This document shows, piece after piece, positions 10,865 through 21,601 of a stretch of 64,000 nt of DNA. The notes beneath the pieces were generated by a model. It made no database searches and had not been told where the DNA came from. It worked only from the letters and a program-made list of their open reading frames with translations. The first letter of the stretch is position 1; each line of letters starts with the position of its first letter. The position numbers and the translations under genes are program-made. This DNA is from Porphyra umbilicalis (Eukaryota; Rhodophyta; Bangiophyceae; Bangiales; Bangiaceae), in assembly GCA_002049455.2 (NCBI GenBank), contig KV919113.1:1-64000 (forward strand), written 5' to 3'.

Positions 10865-12604
10865 TTACGCTTCGGCCTCCCCGTCCGCCTTCTTGTCTTG
10901 TTTCTTGGCCAAGATCACACCCACGCCGATGGTCTGCCCCTCGTCGCGGATCATGAAGCGGCCGAGCGACGGGAAGGTCTTGTACGGCTCGACACACACG
11001 GGTGCGGCGAGCGACATTCGTGCAATGACCGTCATGCCCGGCTTGGCAAAGCGCGGGTTCTTCTTGACCTTCTCCCCCTTCTTGTCGAGCTCAAACAGCA
11101 GCCGCTCGATGGTGCACTCCTCGACGGCCGCGTGGCAGTGCATGACCGCCGAGTAGCCCGCGACAATAATGCTCTTGTGCTCCAAGATCATCAGGCGGGC
11201 CGTGAACATGCGACACCCCTCCACAGCGCCGGGGCCGACGGAGCACAGCACAAAGCCGGGCCGCACATCGTCCTCCTCCACGCCCTTGATGCGCAGTCGT
11301 ACATTGTCGCCCGGTTCGGCGACGGCCGCTTCCGAGCCCTCGAGCTGTACGTCGTCCACAATCACCTCGGTGTTGTTGGGCATGAGCACGAGCTTGTCGT
11401 TGGCGTGGATGACGCCCGCCTCGAGCTTGCCAACGACTACCGTACCCATCTCCTTGTAGCGCTCAAAGATCGGCAGCACGACCGGTGACTCGTGGAGCCG
11501 GTCCGGGTCCTTGAGGTGTTCCAGGATGTCCAACAGTGGCTCCCCCTCGTACCACGGGCAGGTCTCGAGGGGCACCCGGTCGCGGATGTTGGCGCCCGTC
11601 AACCCCGACATGGGAAGCCAGGTCAAGTCGCCCGCCTTCCACCCGATTTGCCGGAGGAAGGGCCACAGCTTGGAGCGGATCTCATCAAACCGGTCCTTGG
11701 ACCACACCCCGTCGTCGCCCATGATGGTCGGGTCGTCCATCTTGTTGATGAGGATCATCAATTGCCGTGCGCCCGTCGTCTTGGCGAGCATCGCATGCTC
11801 CCGCGTCTGCCCCCCCCGGTCGAAACCAGTCTCAAACTCCCCCTTGCGCGCCGAGATGACAAGCAGCCCGACGTCTGCTTGGGAGGCGCCCCCAATCATG
11901 TGCGGCACAAAGTTCTTATGCCCCGGCGCGTCGAGGATGGTGAATCGCCGGGTGGCGGTGGTGAAGGACGCCCGCCCGCACTCCTCCGTTTTACCCTTGG
12001 CCCGCTCCTGGTCGGTGGTGTCGAGCGCCCACGCAAACTTCCAGCTCTCCCGGTTTTGCGCCTTTGCCTCCTTCTCAAACTTCTCCATCGTCCGCTCGTC
12101 GACGTTACCGGTCAGGTACAGGATGTGGCCCGAGATGGTGCTCTTCCCAGCGTCGACGTGGCCAATAAAGACCAGGTTGGCGTGCTTCTTCCCGTCCCCG
12201 GGCGGGCCGTCATAGGTGCTCGATCCGGCGGCGCCGGTCGAGGCAGCCACGGCATTCGGCGCGGCTGCAGGCTCGAGCTCGGGTTCGGCTGGCTCCGCTG
12301 CCGGCTCGGGCTCAGCAGCCGGCGCCGGAGGGGCCGGCGCGGGATCCGCCGCGGCTGCAGGCGCCGACGACGAGCCGCCTTCATCGCCCGACGCAGTTGG
12401 CGCATCGGCCGAGGCGGCTGTCGACTCTGCTTCGCCCCCACCCGCCGTCGCCGATGCAGCCGTTATCTTCACGGCGCCAATCCCCGCTGTCGCCGCCTGG
12501 AAGGCGGCCGTCGCATCGTCGGGCGCCGTGGACGCCGCCGCCGCCGGAGGTGGCGGCACCGCCCATGATGGGACAAACTCGGCGGCATTGGGGTTAAACG
12601 ACAT
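10865..12604 (-). CDS. Eukaryotic release factor 3 (eRF3, GTPase)
   Basis: eRF3 is the GTPase partner of eRF1 in translation termination. The single-exon frame from 12604 encodes 579 residues. Residues 1-14 (MSFNPNAAEFVPSW) match the PAM2 motif pattern that binds the MLLE domain of poly(A)-binding protein. An Ala/Pro/Glu-rich linker follows to about 138. The GTPase core has GHVDAGKS (148-155), DAPGHK (225-230) and NKMD (287-290), then SGLTGAN. The stretch LVISARKGEFETGFDRGG and the DDPT after NKMD distinguish eRF3 from EF-1A and Hbs1. Beta-barrel domains 2 and 3 follow (MGTVVVGKLEAG, GFVLCSVGP, FMIRDEGQTIGVG). The N-terminal part is short and not Gln/Asn-rich, so no yeast-type prion domain is present. 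Confidence 0.95.
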   Translation of the reverse strand: MSFNPNAAEFVPSWAVPPPPAAAASTAPDDATAAFQAATAGIGAVKITAASATAGGGEAESTAASADAPTASGDEGGSSSAPAAAADPAPAPPAPAAEPEPAAEPAEPELEPAAAPNAVAASTGAAGSSTYDGPPGDGKKHANLVFIGHVDAGKSTISGHILYLTGNVDERTMEKFEKEAKAQNRESWKFAWALDTTDQERAKGKTEECGRASFTTATRRFTILDAPGHKNFVPHMIGGASQADVGLLVISARKGEFETGFDRGGQTREHAMLAKTTGARQLMILINKMDDPTIMGDDGVWSKDRFDEIRSKLWPFLRQIGWKAGDLTWLPMSGLTGANIRDRVPLETCPWYEGEPLLDILEHLKDPDRLHESPVVLPIFERYKEMGTVVVGKLEAGVIHANDKLVLMPNNTEVIVDDVQLEGSEAAVAEPGDNVRLRIKGVEEDDVRPGFVLCSVGPGAVEGCRMFTARLMILEHKSIIVAGYSAVMHCHAAVEECTIERLLFELDKKGEKVKKNPRFAKPGMTVIARMSLAAPVCVEPYKTFPSLGRFMIRDEGQTIGVGVILAKKQDKKADGEAEA

Positions 12605-14154
12605 GGTGGGGGACCGACGGGAAGAGGTAGGGGGACGGGGGGGGAATGAGCAAGTCCACCAGACCAGGTGCGGACCAGCCGCACTCCCCAGGGCGCCGCA
12701 GCAGGCGACAGGCAGCAGTCGCAATCCGCCGACGTCACCTGGTTAACCGCTGCTGTCCGCTGGCACTCGACCAGCCGCAACAGCAGCAGCGGGGAAGGCG
12801 GGAGCGGGATCGATGACGCTACTGCCGTTGGGGGGGTAGCGTACCGGACGCGGCCGCGAGTGGGAGGGCGGCACGGTCGAGGAGCGCTGTTGCAGGCGCT
12901 GCACGTGTGACGGCCCCGTAGCGTACGCTCACGGGTCGGGTCACCGCCGACCACGATTGAGCAGACCGTCGTCGGTACACGTGGGTAGAACGACTTACCT
13001 CATCCACAGGGGAGTGAGCCATGCCGGAATTGCACGTCTAATGTGTGAAGTCATCGCCAATACTGACACGACTGACACTGGGTGGTTGCGATGTGTTTCT
13101 TGATGATGTGTGCGGCCTCACAGCTGTTTGGGGGCATCCGAGCCAAGGCAGTGACGAGCTGGTTTGTGCACAGGTGCCGTGCTGACGTTTGCAACTATAT
13201 CCATGGCTACACCCCTGCGGCGGACCTTGCAACACTCCAGTTACAAAGCTGACGACCACTTCCGGCACCTCTTCCACGTCATGCAATTTTCAAAAAAAAC
13301 GTCAGCTACAAATCGGGAAGACAAGTCACGAAAGTCGTGAAAGGGACGTCCGCATGCAGTGGTCACATGACTGTTTGCACTTGAATCCCCTGGTGCGTAT
13401 GGATGCGCGTGGCATGAGCAATGTTGACCTAGCTCCGTGATGGGGGACGCAGCTTACATTCTCACACTACGTGCATAGTGCCAGCGACTTCAGTTTACAG
13501 CATCGCCCAAGCATAATCTGAGTACGTGCAAGCAAATGTGGTGATGGCAGGAATGCTCAGCGGCTCAAGCAACTCGGTCGAGCCCCTGCGCGCGTACAGG
13601 TGCCATCGAGTGAAGGGCTTTGAAGCCGATGCTGAGGCCACGGGAGGGGGTTCGCCCGACTGTTTGCTTTTTTCCCGGGTCGGCGTGCCACGTGGGTTTT
13701 TGAGAGAGCGATCTGTCTTGCAGAATGTAGTGCCGTCACGGTCAATACCAATTGAGTCTTGCGATGGCTACTGCAACTTCGTTTTATTCTTTTGAGCTGA
13801 TGCACGTGGATTTTCCTGCACTCACCTCCAAGAGTGCTGGCACAAAGCACGCTTTTCAAACGGAAATAGGACCACGCAGGTGAGTGCGTGGTCGACTGGC
13901 AGCCCAGCATGGCGCTGACCCACGGGTCGCTGTGAGTGACGCCCTGCAACAGCCATCGACTCGAGCGTTGTGGACCCTGGTAAGTGAGTGTCTTTTCCGT
14001 CGCCGCCTCCGTTTGTCTGCAGCGCTCGGCCACCATTGTCACGACCACCGGCCGGCTCCTCACTCTGTCCACCCCCCTCGCCCCGTTGACTGGCACCGCC
14101 TCTTCCCCCCCCCCCCCGCCCCCAGACCGTTTCTCCCCGCTAGGGCTCACCACC
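12605..14154. other. Divergent spacer between eRF3 and the deubiquitinase gene
   Basis: About 1.5 kb of moderate GC without a recognisable gene. It must contain both promoters. A possible 43-base 5'-UTR intron (13980-14022, gtaagt to cag) precedes the deubiquitinase but is unusually short. Small open frames here show no conserved features. Confidence 0.5.
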
Positions 14155-16211
14155 ATGGACGGCGATGACCCGGGGGCGAGGCGTGACCTCCCCCCCCCGC
14201 CCTCAACGGCGGCGGCTTTGTCCCGGCGGGCAATTCCTGCTACCTCGCCGCCGTCGTGGCGGCCATGTACGCGGCGTGGGACGCCTTTGATGGCCTCCTC
14301 CAGGACCCGCCGCCCGGCGCCGGCGCCGGCGCGGCTGCGGTATCGACCAAACCGCCCGCCACCGGACGCCGGCGGCAGACGCTGACGGCGGGCGGCGGCA
14401 CGGCGACCGCGCAGGACCGCTACAAAGCCGACGCGGTCGCCGCTGCCAACAGGGAAATTAGATTGGCCAATGCAGCCATGAACGCCCTGTCGCTGGGGGG
14501 GGTCCCGCACACGCTGCTCCCGTTGCTTCCGCCGCTGCCCCCGGTGGACGTGGTGCCACTGCCGGCGTACGCGGGGCGCAGCAGAGCGGCGGGAGGCCGC
14601 CGCGCCGCGTCGGATGACCCCTTCACGGACGTGGCGGACGCGGTCGGCGGCGGCGACGGCGGCAGCGCGGCCACGCCACCCGACGCCACTGGCCTGCGCG
14701 CGGCGCTGTTCACCGTCGTGGACGCGCTCCGGTCGGGGGCGGAGGTCCCCGCCGCGGCCATCAATGCGCTGCGCTCAGAGGTGCGCTCGAAGGCGCGCTC
14801 GGAGGTGCGCTCGGCGGTGCGCGGCCCTGGCGTTGGGCAGCCGGTCGCGCGGACCGATCAGGAGGACCCGACAGAGTTTTTCTTGGCCCTCATCAACGCC
14901 CTCGGCGCGCCCTACCTGCCCCTCGACGAGCGGCTGACCATCACCGACAGCGGCTGCGCGGTCGCCCCGTCCTCGACCGACGAGCGGGTGGTGACGGAGC
15001 GCGTGTTTGTCCTCCCCGTCCCGGAACAGGCCGACCCCTCACGTGGTGCGGTCCACCTGCGCCAGCTCCTCACCGCCGCCTTTGGCGCCTCGGCCGTCGC
15101 CGACGTGCGGCGGGTGTGCGCGCGGAGTGGGAAGGAGGTGCTCGTCCGCGGCAAGCGCATCACCAACCTCCTTCCCTTTTACACGCCGCACGAGGGCGGC
15201 GGCGGGTCGCGGGTCGCGGACGTGGGCGGCCCGGGTTTTGACAAGGTCGCCCTCCCGCTGGTGCTCTCCCGCGGCCGCGTGGGGGGCGTCTCCAAGTGCC
15301 GCACGCGCGTCACGCTGCCGCGGCTGCTTTCGGCGGCGGAGTTGGTCGGCGACAGAGGCGACGAGTACTCGTTGGCCCTCCGCTCGGTGGTCGTGCACCT
15401 CGGCGATGCCGTCGAGGAGAGCAGCCCGGGGCACTATGTGGCGTACGTGTTGTGGGGGGACACCTGGTGGCGCTTTAACGACTTGGCCGCGGCGGAGCGG
15501 CGGGTCGTGAAACTCCCGCCGGGGTCGACGGAGGAAAAGAAGGCGGTGAAACAGATGGAGACAGAGGGGTACTTGGTGTTTTACGAGCTCCTCGCGGGCC
15601 AAGCGGCGGGGGCGGCGACGGCGACCACGTCATCGTCGCCATCGTCCTCGTCCTCGTCGGCGACCCCACCGTCGCCGGTGGCCCGCGCGTCCGCGCCGGG
15701 GCGGCTGCCCGCCCCAACGGCGCCCCTCCCGTCGGCGCTGTCGTGGGGGCACCCGGTGGCGGCGGGGGCGTCGCCCTTGGCGGCGGCGCCCGCGCCGGCG
15801 CCCGCGGCGCCCGCCGTCGGCGCGTCCCCCCCCGCGTTGCGGGCGACGCCGCGCCCCTGCCCCGTCCACGACCGCCTCGGCGGCCGGCGGCGGTCGGCGG
15901 TGGGGCCCCCCCCGGCGCCCCCCGCAACGACGGAGCGCGTCGAAGCCGCCGCGTGGCACGCCGCCTATGCCGCCGTCGACGCGGCGGATCGGGTCGCCGC
16001 GGCGCGCCGGGAGGTGGCCGACGCCGAGGCGGCGGCGGCCGTGGCGGTGGCCGACGGCGCCGACGCGGCCCAGGCGCTGGCCGCCTCGGCCGCGACGGCG
16101 AAGCAGGAGGCGACCGACGCGGCCATTGCGGGGGAGCTGCAGCAGCAAGACGACTATAATGCGATGGTGGCCGAGTCCAACCAGGACACGGTCGACACAG
16201 AACAGTGTTGA
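14155..16211 (+). CDS. USP-type ubiquitin carboxyl-terminal hydrolase
   Basis: This cysteine protease removes ubiquitin from proteins. The ATG at 14155 follows CACC and gives MDGDDPGARRDL. After a 9-C run near 14191-14200 the frame changes to LNGGGFVPAGNSCYLAAVV, where GNSCYL is the Cys box with the nucleophilic cysteine. The domain continues for about 450 residues (DPTEFFLALINALGAPYLP resembles the USP middle region). The His box reads SPGHYVAYVLWGDTWWRFND, with the catalytic His and a C-terminal Asn/Asp. The catalytic domain ends near 15590. An Ala/Pro-rich linker and a probable Ala-rich helix (15940-16190) follow, ending at TGA 16209-16211. No zinc-finger UBP or ubiquitin-like domain is seen. 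Assignment to a particular USP subfamily is not possible. Confidence 0.85.
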
Positions 16212-16867
16212 CGGCGGGTGTCTTTTTTTGGGGTTTTTTGGGGGGGGGGGGGAGGTAGGGGCTACGCAGACGCGGCCTGCGCGTGGCGTGCCCGTCGGCA
16301 GAGGGGCGCCGCGGTTGCACAGGGTTGCTGTTTGGGCGCGTGCGGGACACGACCGGGCGCGCCGGGTGGTGTGCGGCGCCGTGCGGGTGTGGGGCGCGGC
16401 GGGGGTCCCCGCCCGTGGGCGGGGGTGGGCACGGCTGGCCGCGCGCCGTCGGGGCGAGGGGGACCCGTGTGAAAAGCTTTTTGCAAACCGCCGCTGCGTG
16501 CCACACGTCGCGGCACTGAGGAGGAGGACCCCATGCCCCGGCCCGGCGGCACGCGCGTCGGGCGGCGTACCCGCAGGCGCCAGCGCCCCCCCGCCGCGGG
16601 GACGGCCTGGTGCCGCCCCGCCGGGCGGACCGGCGGGGGGCGCCCCGCCGGGGCGCGGCACCCCCGCCCGCCCTCGCCGGCGGGGCGGTGGGTGGGGCGC
16701 CGCCGCCGGCGCGCCGCCGCCGCCCGTGACGCGCCGCCGGCGGCCGACGCGCGCGCGGGCGGGGGCCGGCGGCGGCGGCGCCGCCGCCGCCGCCCCCGCG
16801 TGCGGCGGCGGCGCCCCCCCCGCCCCGCGCGCGCGCTCACGCGGCCGACGGCGGGGGCGCCGCCTCG

Positions 16868-16898
<31 letters not shown>

Positions 16899-17240
16899 AG
16901 GGGGGGGGGGGGCGCCACGCGGGGGGCCCACACGGCTGGGGGTGGGGCGCCCGCGGGGCGCGCCGCCGCCGGCGGGGCGCGCCGCGGCGGCCGCGCCGCG
17001 GCGCGCCCGCGCCGCGCCCGCGCCCAAATGCGCGGCGGTGGGATCTCGGCGCGCACCCCCCCCCCCCCCACCCACGTGGCCGCGGGGCGCCCGCACCGCC
17101 GCCGCCGCGCGCGCGGCGGCGGGGCGGCGGGCGGCGGCGGCGGGCGGCGGCAGCGGCCGCCGACGGCCGCGGGCGGCGGCGGCGGCGGGGGCGCCCGCGT
17201 GCCGGCCTGCCCCGCCGTGGCCGCCACCCCGCCGCCCCCC
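16212..17240. other. Extremely GC-rich low-complexity spacer
   Basis: About 1 kb dominated by GGC, GCC and CGG repeats with runs of G (16240-16252, 16898-16910). Long open frames exist in several phases on both strands because stop codons are scarce. None carries a recognisable motif. The promoter of the gene at 17241 should lie here. Confidence 0.5.
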
Positions 17241-17315
17241 ATGGCCGACGGCGTGGCGGCGTCTGGGGCGGCCGCGGCGGCCGCCACCGCCGCCGCCGCC
17301 GCCGCCGCCACCGCC

Positions 17316-17346
<31 letters not shown>

Positions 17347-17862
17347 CTGCGGCGGCTGCCGCCACTGGTACTGCCGCCACCGCGCCCGCCACCACCTCTG
17401 CGGCGGCTGCCGACACCGCTGCGGCCGTTGCCGCGTCCGCCGCCGCCGCCGCCGCCGCCGCCACCGCCGCCACCCCCCCCCCCCCCCCCCCCCCCTGGAC
17501 GCCCGCCCGCGGCGTCTGGGCGCTCGGCGTCTTTCTCCTCGCGGGCGCCCTGGAAATTGGGGGCGGGTGGCTCATCTGGAGCGCCCTGCGCGACCGGCGC
17601 ACCCCCCCCCCCCCCCCCCCGCCCCGTGCGCGTCGCCGCCGGCGTCGCAGCGTTGGCGGCGTATGGGCTTGTGCCGCCGCTGCTGCAGCCGGCGTCGCCG
17701 GCCGCCACCTTTGGCCGCCTCTTTGCCGTGTACGGGGCGGTCTTCATCGGGCTCTCCTACGCCTGGGGCGTCGCCGTGGAGGGGGGGGGATGGACGTGGG
17801 CGACTGGGTGGGGGGGGGGTCGCCGTGGGGGGGGGTTGCTCGCCTTTTTTTGGCCCCGGTGA
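17241..17862 (+). CDS. UPF0060 / YnfA-family small membrane protein
   Basis: The family consists of bacterial four-helix inner-membrane proteins related to small multidrug-resistance transporters. The ATG at 17241 begins an Ala-rich leader of about 80 residues (encoded by GCC repeats). Then come WALGVFLLAGALEIGGGWL, containing the family signature EIGGG.L.W..LR, and after a C run AALAAYGLVPPLLQPA and FGRLFAVYGAVFIGLSYAWG, matching the conserved FGR.YA.YGG.F block. The last helix ends GGGLLAFFWPR with TGA at 17860-17862. The phase changes at the C run near 17602-17615 and possibly the G runs near 17781-17827. The leader may be a targeting sequence for an organelle. The function of the family in eukaryotes is not established. 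Confidence 0.78.
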
Positions 17863-17877
17863 GGGCAGGAGGGGGGG

Positions 17878-17915
<38 letters not shown>

Positions 17916-18800
17916 GCGGCCGTCGTCGCAGCGGCGCGCCCGCGTGACCCGCCAAACGCGTCGACCGGCGGCGGCCGGCGGGTGCGGCTTGTCATGGACG
18001 GCGGGCGTCCCCGCCGCGCCGGCGGGGGCCCGCGGGAGTGGCGTTGCCAGCGGCGCCGTGGCGGCGGCGCCGACGGGGCGGTCACGCCGGGCGGTGGTGG
18101 CCGCGGCGGCGGCACCCGCGGCGGCGGGGGTGGCGCCAGCGGTACACCGACGTGGACGGCGGTGGCGGCGGCGGTGGCGGCACGCCCGGTGCGCCGTCGA
18201 CGGCGACCGCCGCGGGGGGGCGCCCGCGGCGGTCGCCGCGCGCCGCCCGGCTGCGTGACGGCGGGCGGGCGGCGACGCGGCGCGGCGGCGGTCCGCGGCG
18301 GCCGGCGGCGGCGGCGGCGCGCGTCGCGCGCGCCGCCGCCGCCACGGCCACAGCGGCGGCGGTGGCGCCGACGGGGCGCCGCCAGTGCGTTTTTTTTTTT
18401 TTTGGCTCTTGTGCGGCGTCGTCCACGCGTGGGGCGGGCTGGTCTGGCGTGGCCGCCGGCGCGTCGGCGGGCGACTCGGGGCCGTCGACGGCACACGGCG
18501 CGTGCCGCGGCCACCCGCGCGGTGCGTTGGCGGGGGTGCGGCCACGCCCGTGGCCGCCGCGACGCGGCCGGGTCGCCTCGGCGCGTCCCTGCGGACGCAG
18601 CGGCGGCGGTCACCACGACCGCAACACGGTGGCCGGCGGGGAACCCACCATGAAAAATTTTGTTTTTGTACATCACATCGGGCGCACGCACGAATAAAAA
18701 GCGTCCGCGCGGCGCGCCGCCGGCGCGGCAGCAGTGCGGAAACTCACCGCCCCGGCACGTTGGGGGCGCACCCCCCCACGCCCCGCCAGACGGGGCCGCC
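17863..18800. other. GC-rich spacer with a long G tract
   Basis: This contains a run of about 35 G at 17879-17914 and a T run at 18390-18401, in otherwise GC-rich low-complexity DNA. It separates convergent genes. Open frames here lack recognisable motifs. Confidence 0.5.
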
Positions 18801-21601
18801 TCACACCACCACCCCCGAGCACTGGATGCCGTTGAAGAGCCCGGTGGCCTCATCATAGGCAAAGAGCTGGCCGCCCGGGCACCGGGTGACGTCTTGTGGC
18901 ACGTGGATGAGGGACGGGGTGAAGATGGCAAAGGCAAAGATGCCCGCCGCGACCACGCCCGTGACGATGACGGTGAAGACCCTGCGCAGGGCAAGGGCAA
19001 AAAAACACAGAAAAACACAGGAAGCACAGTAGAGCAATACACCAAGGGAAAGGGTGGGTGCAAACACCAGGATGGACAAGTCAGTGACTGGCGCAGCGAC
19101 GGACAGCAGCAACAGCAAGGCCGCCACGTAAACCCACGCACAACCAGCGACCAGACCCGACTCGCGGACAGAGACGTACCATCCGACGGCAATCCCAAAG
19201 AACTGCTTCCAGTTGACTGTGTTGCCCTTGAGCTCGACCATGCCGACGCCAAGCGTCGAGCCCACTTGACAATGCGTCGTCGATACCGGCACGCCGACGC
19301 GGGAGGCGAGGATGACCGTCACCGCGGCGCCAACCTCGATGGAAAAGCCGCGGGAGGGGGTGAGCTTGGTCAGCTTCATGCCGATCGCAACAATGATGCG
19401 GTAGCCCCACATTGCCAATCCAACAACGATGCCCGCCCCGCCCATCGCCAGAATCCACAACGGCACCTCCTGCTTTTGGCTGTTGTACGCCGCGTAGTTG
19501 GACACGGAGCAGGAAGAGTGGCACGTCACGTCCGTCGTCGTCAAGTTACCCGCGCTGTCGTACAGGTCAAACACCACCGGGGTGGCGCCGGCCGGGACGG
19601 TCGACGATGCCGGGAAGGCGACCTCGTCCTCGGGCCGACAGCGGTAAAACCGGACGCCCGCCCCGATCGAGCCACAAAACGACTGCCCGTCGACGAGGGA
19701 GCTGCCCTTGGCATAGGGAATCCCGTCACGGCGGCCGCCGGAAAAGACGCCGCCCTCCTCAAACTTGTCGCTGTCAAACGTGGAGAGCCGGCCGCCAGAG
19801 CGGTACAGCTGGTAGATGGAGGAGAAGGGGCCGATGGAGTTGGCCACATCGTTGGCGCCGTGCGCAAACGAGTCAAAGGCGGCGGTGAAGATTTGCAGCC
19901 ACGAGAAGAGGTGCTCGGCCTTGGGGTCAAACTTTTCGACATTGTCGTGCATTGCCTGGAGGCTGGCGTCGTCCTCGAGCTTGTTCCGCTCGTCCTCGAT
20001 GCTCATGTGGAAGCCGAGTTTGCCGAGCCTCTTCTTGGCCCCGCCCTCCCCCGCGTCGTCGCCGTCCATGCTGAGGGTGGCGATGGCGCTCTTGAGGTCC
20101 TCGTCGTCGTCCGACGGCGCCGCCGCCGAGGGCGCCACCTTGGCCGCTGCCGCCGAGTGTTGCTCCCGCTCCCACCGGTCGACAAAGCCCTTGGCCTGGG
20201 GGATGATGAACCACCAGGAGAGCAGCGCCACGACGCCGCCGCCGCCCACCGCGATGATGGCCGCCTGCCCAATGGTGAACTTCTCGTCGAGGTGCAGGTT
20301 AGGGGAGCCCTTGTAAATGATGAAAAAGACGGTCATGGCCACCGTGACCGAGTAGAAGAAGGGCAGGAACATGAGGCCGTTGCGGTACGGGTTGGCCCGC
20401 CGCAGCACCGCCGTGCGGACGACTAGAAAAATGAAGACCGCAAAGACGGCGGAAATCACCGGAGAGAGGACCCACGACGCCACGACGCCGACCATGCTGT
20501 TCTTGAGCCTGCCCAGCCCAGTCTTCTCCGAGTTGAGCCACGTCACGGCGCTGCCGCCACCAAAGGTCATGCCGACGCCGACCAGGGAGCCGACAATCGA
20601 GTGAGTGGTACTGACGGGGAGACCAAAGTAGGTCGCCATGACCAGCCAAAAGGTCGACGAGGCGAGAGCAGCGAGGAAGCCGATCATGAGCACGTCGGGG
20701 CCGTTGGCGGCGCCTCCCCGGAGGGGGTCAAACAGCTCCACATTGATAATCCCGCGTCGCACTGGGGGAAGGGGAGGAGAAAGCGCTCATCGTCCAGTGG
20801 GCGGGAAATGGAGGAGGAAGCGCGCGTGATGATGGGGGACAAAGGGGGTGTTCGACAACAAGCAACAAGCACGAGCAGAAAGGCGGATCAAGATGTGGAA
20901 CACGTGTCAGACCCCGAGAACGGACATGCCTGACCAACCGCTGCGACCCACCGGCCCCCGCGCAGTGCGGAACTGACGTTGGTCCAGTTCTGTCCTACCA
21001 ACCCACACAGCTCCCAACCAATCGTATGGTCGTTGCGAAACACTGCTCCCCGCCAGCCTCTGCGCAGTACCCGTCCATCGGGGATGTCTCTCCTGCAAAT
21101 CCATCCAACTCATACCTGTATCCGTCACCTGGCTACCCATCAGCAGGGCGCCTGCAAACTCCATGATCGCCGCTATAAGGCACGCCCACCTCAGTGACAG
21201 CGAACCGGAACCAACCGAGGTGGCAAAAGCGTTGGCCACGTCATTGGCCCCGATGCCCCAGGCCTGCGAGGGAAGACAAGGCACTCAGAAGAAATACAGA
21301 GAAAACAGAAGAAGAGGGCGCATGGTGCGTGTGCTTGGAGAACAAACTGGTGAGCTCCCGAAATAGGATCCAAGCCCAACCCCAGCGAGGTCAACAAAAC
21401 GAAGCCTGAGCGCGCCCCCAAGCGACAATGAGAAAAGCATGGCAACAGAATGCGCCAACATACCATCGCAAACGCGAGAATACCGCCGACAATCACAACC
21501 CACAAGGAGTTTAGACTAACGGAATCGACGACCACGCCCGGCCCCAAGAGGGCCGCAGACGTGGCATTGGCGATTGGCCATGTGACCGGACCGATGGCCA
21601 T
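18801..21601 (-). CDS. Sodium-dependent phosphate symporter, PHO89/PiT family
   Basis: The protein imports inorganic phosphate with sodium across the plasma membrane. Four exons can be assembled: 21601-21464, 21263-21116, 20761-19180 and 18981-18801, about 682 residues. All introns have GT and AG ends (gtatgt..cag, gtatga..cag, gtacgt..cag). Exon 2 carries the first PiT signature [18 protein letters not shown]. Exon 3 carries [25 protein letters not shown] and the second signature [17 protein letters not shown], then [10 protein letters not shown]-like [11 protein letters not shown] and [14 protein letters not shown] hydrophilic cytosolic loop (about residues 300-390) separates the halves, as in yeast Pho89. 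The third intron is 198 bases and has no stop in frame, so it can be missed. Splicing restores [18 protein letters not shown]. An alternative upstream methionine is at 21652. Confidence 0.92.

Noticed and set aside
13038-13286. Minus-strand frame of 82 codons in the eRF3-deubiquitinase spacer
   Set aside because: Cys/Ser-rich but without any motif or homologue I recognise. The length is expected by chance in this composition.
13980-14022. 43-base candidate 5'-UTR intron (gtaagt...ctgcag) before the deubiquitinase
   Set aside because: The ends look good, but it is shorter than the other introns found here (198-697 bases), so it is not listed as a feature.
16533-17240. Plus-strand frame reading into the UPF0060 gene from 16533
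   Set aside because: The upstream part is Arg/Gly/Pro filler. The ATG at 17241 gives a more natural leader, so the longer start was not used.
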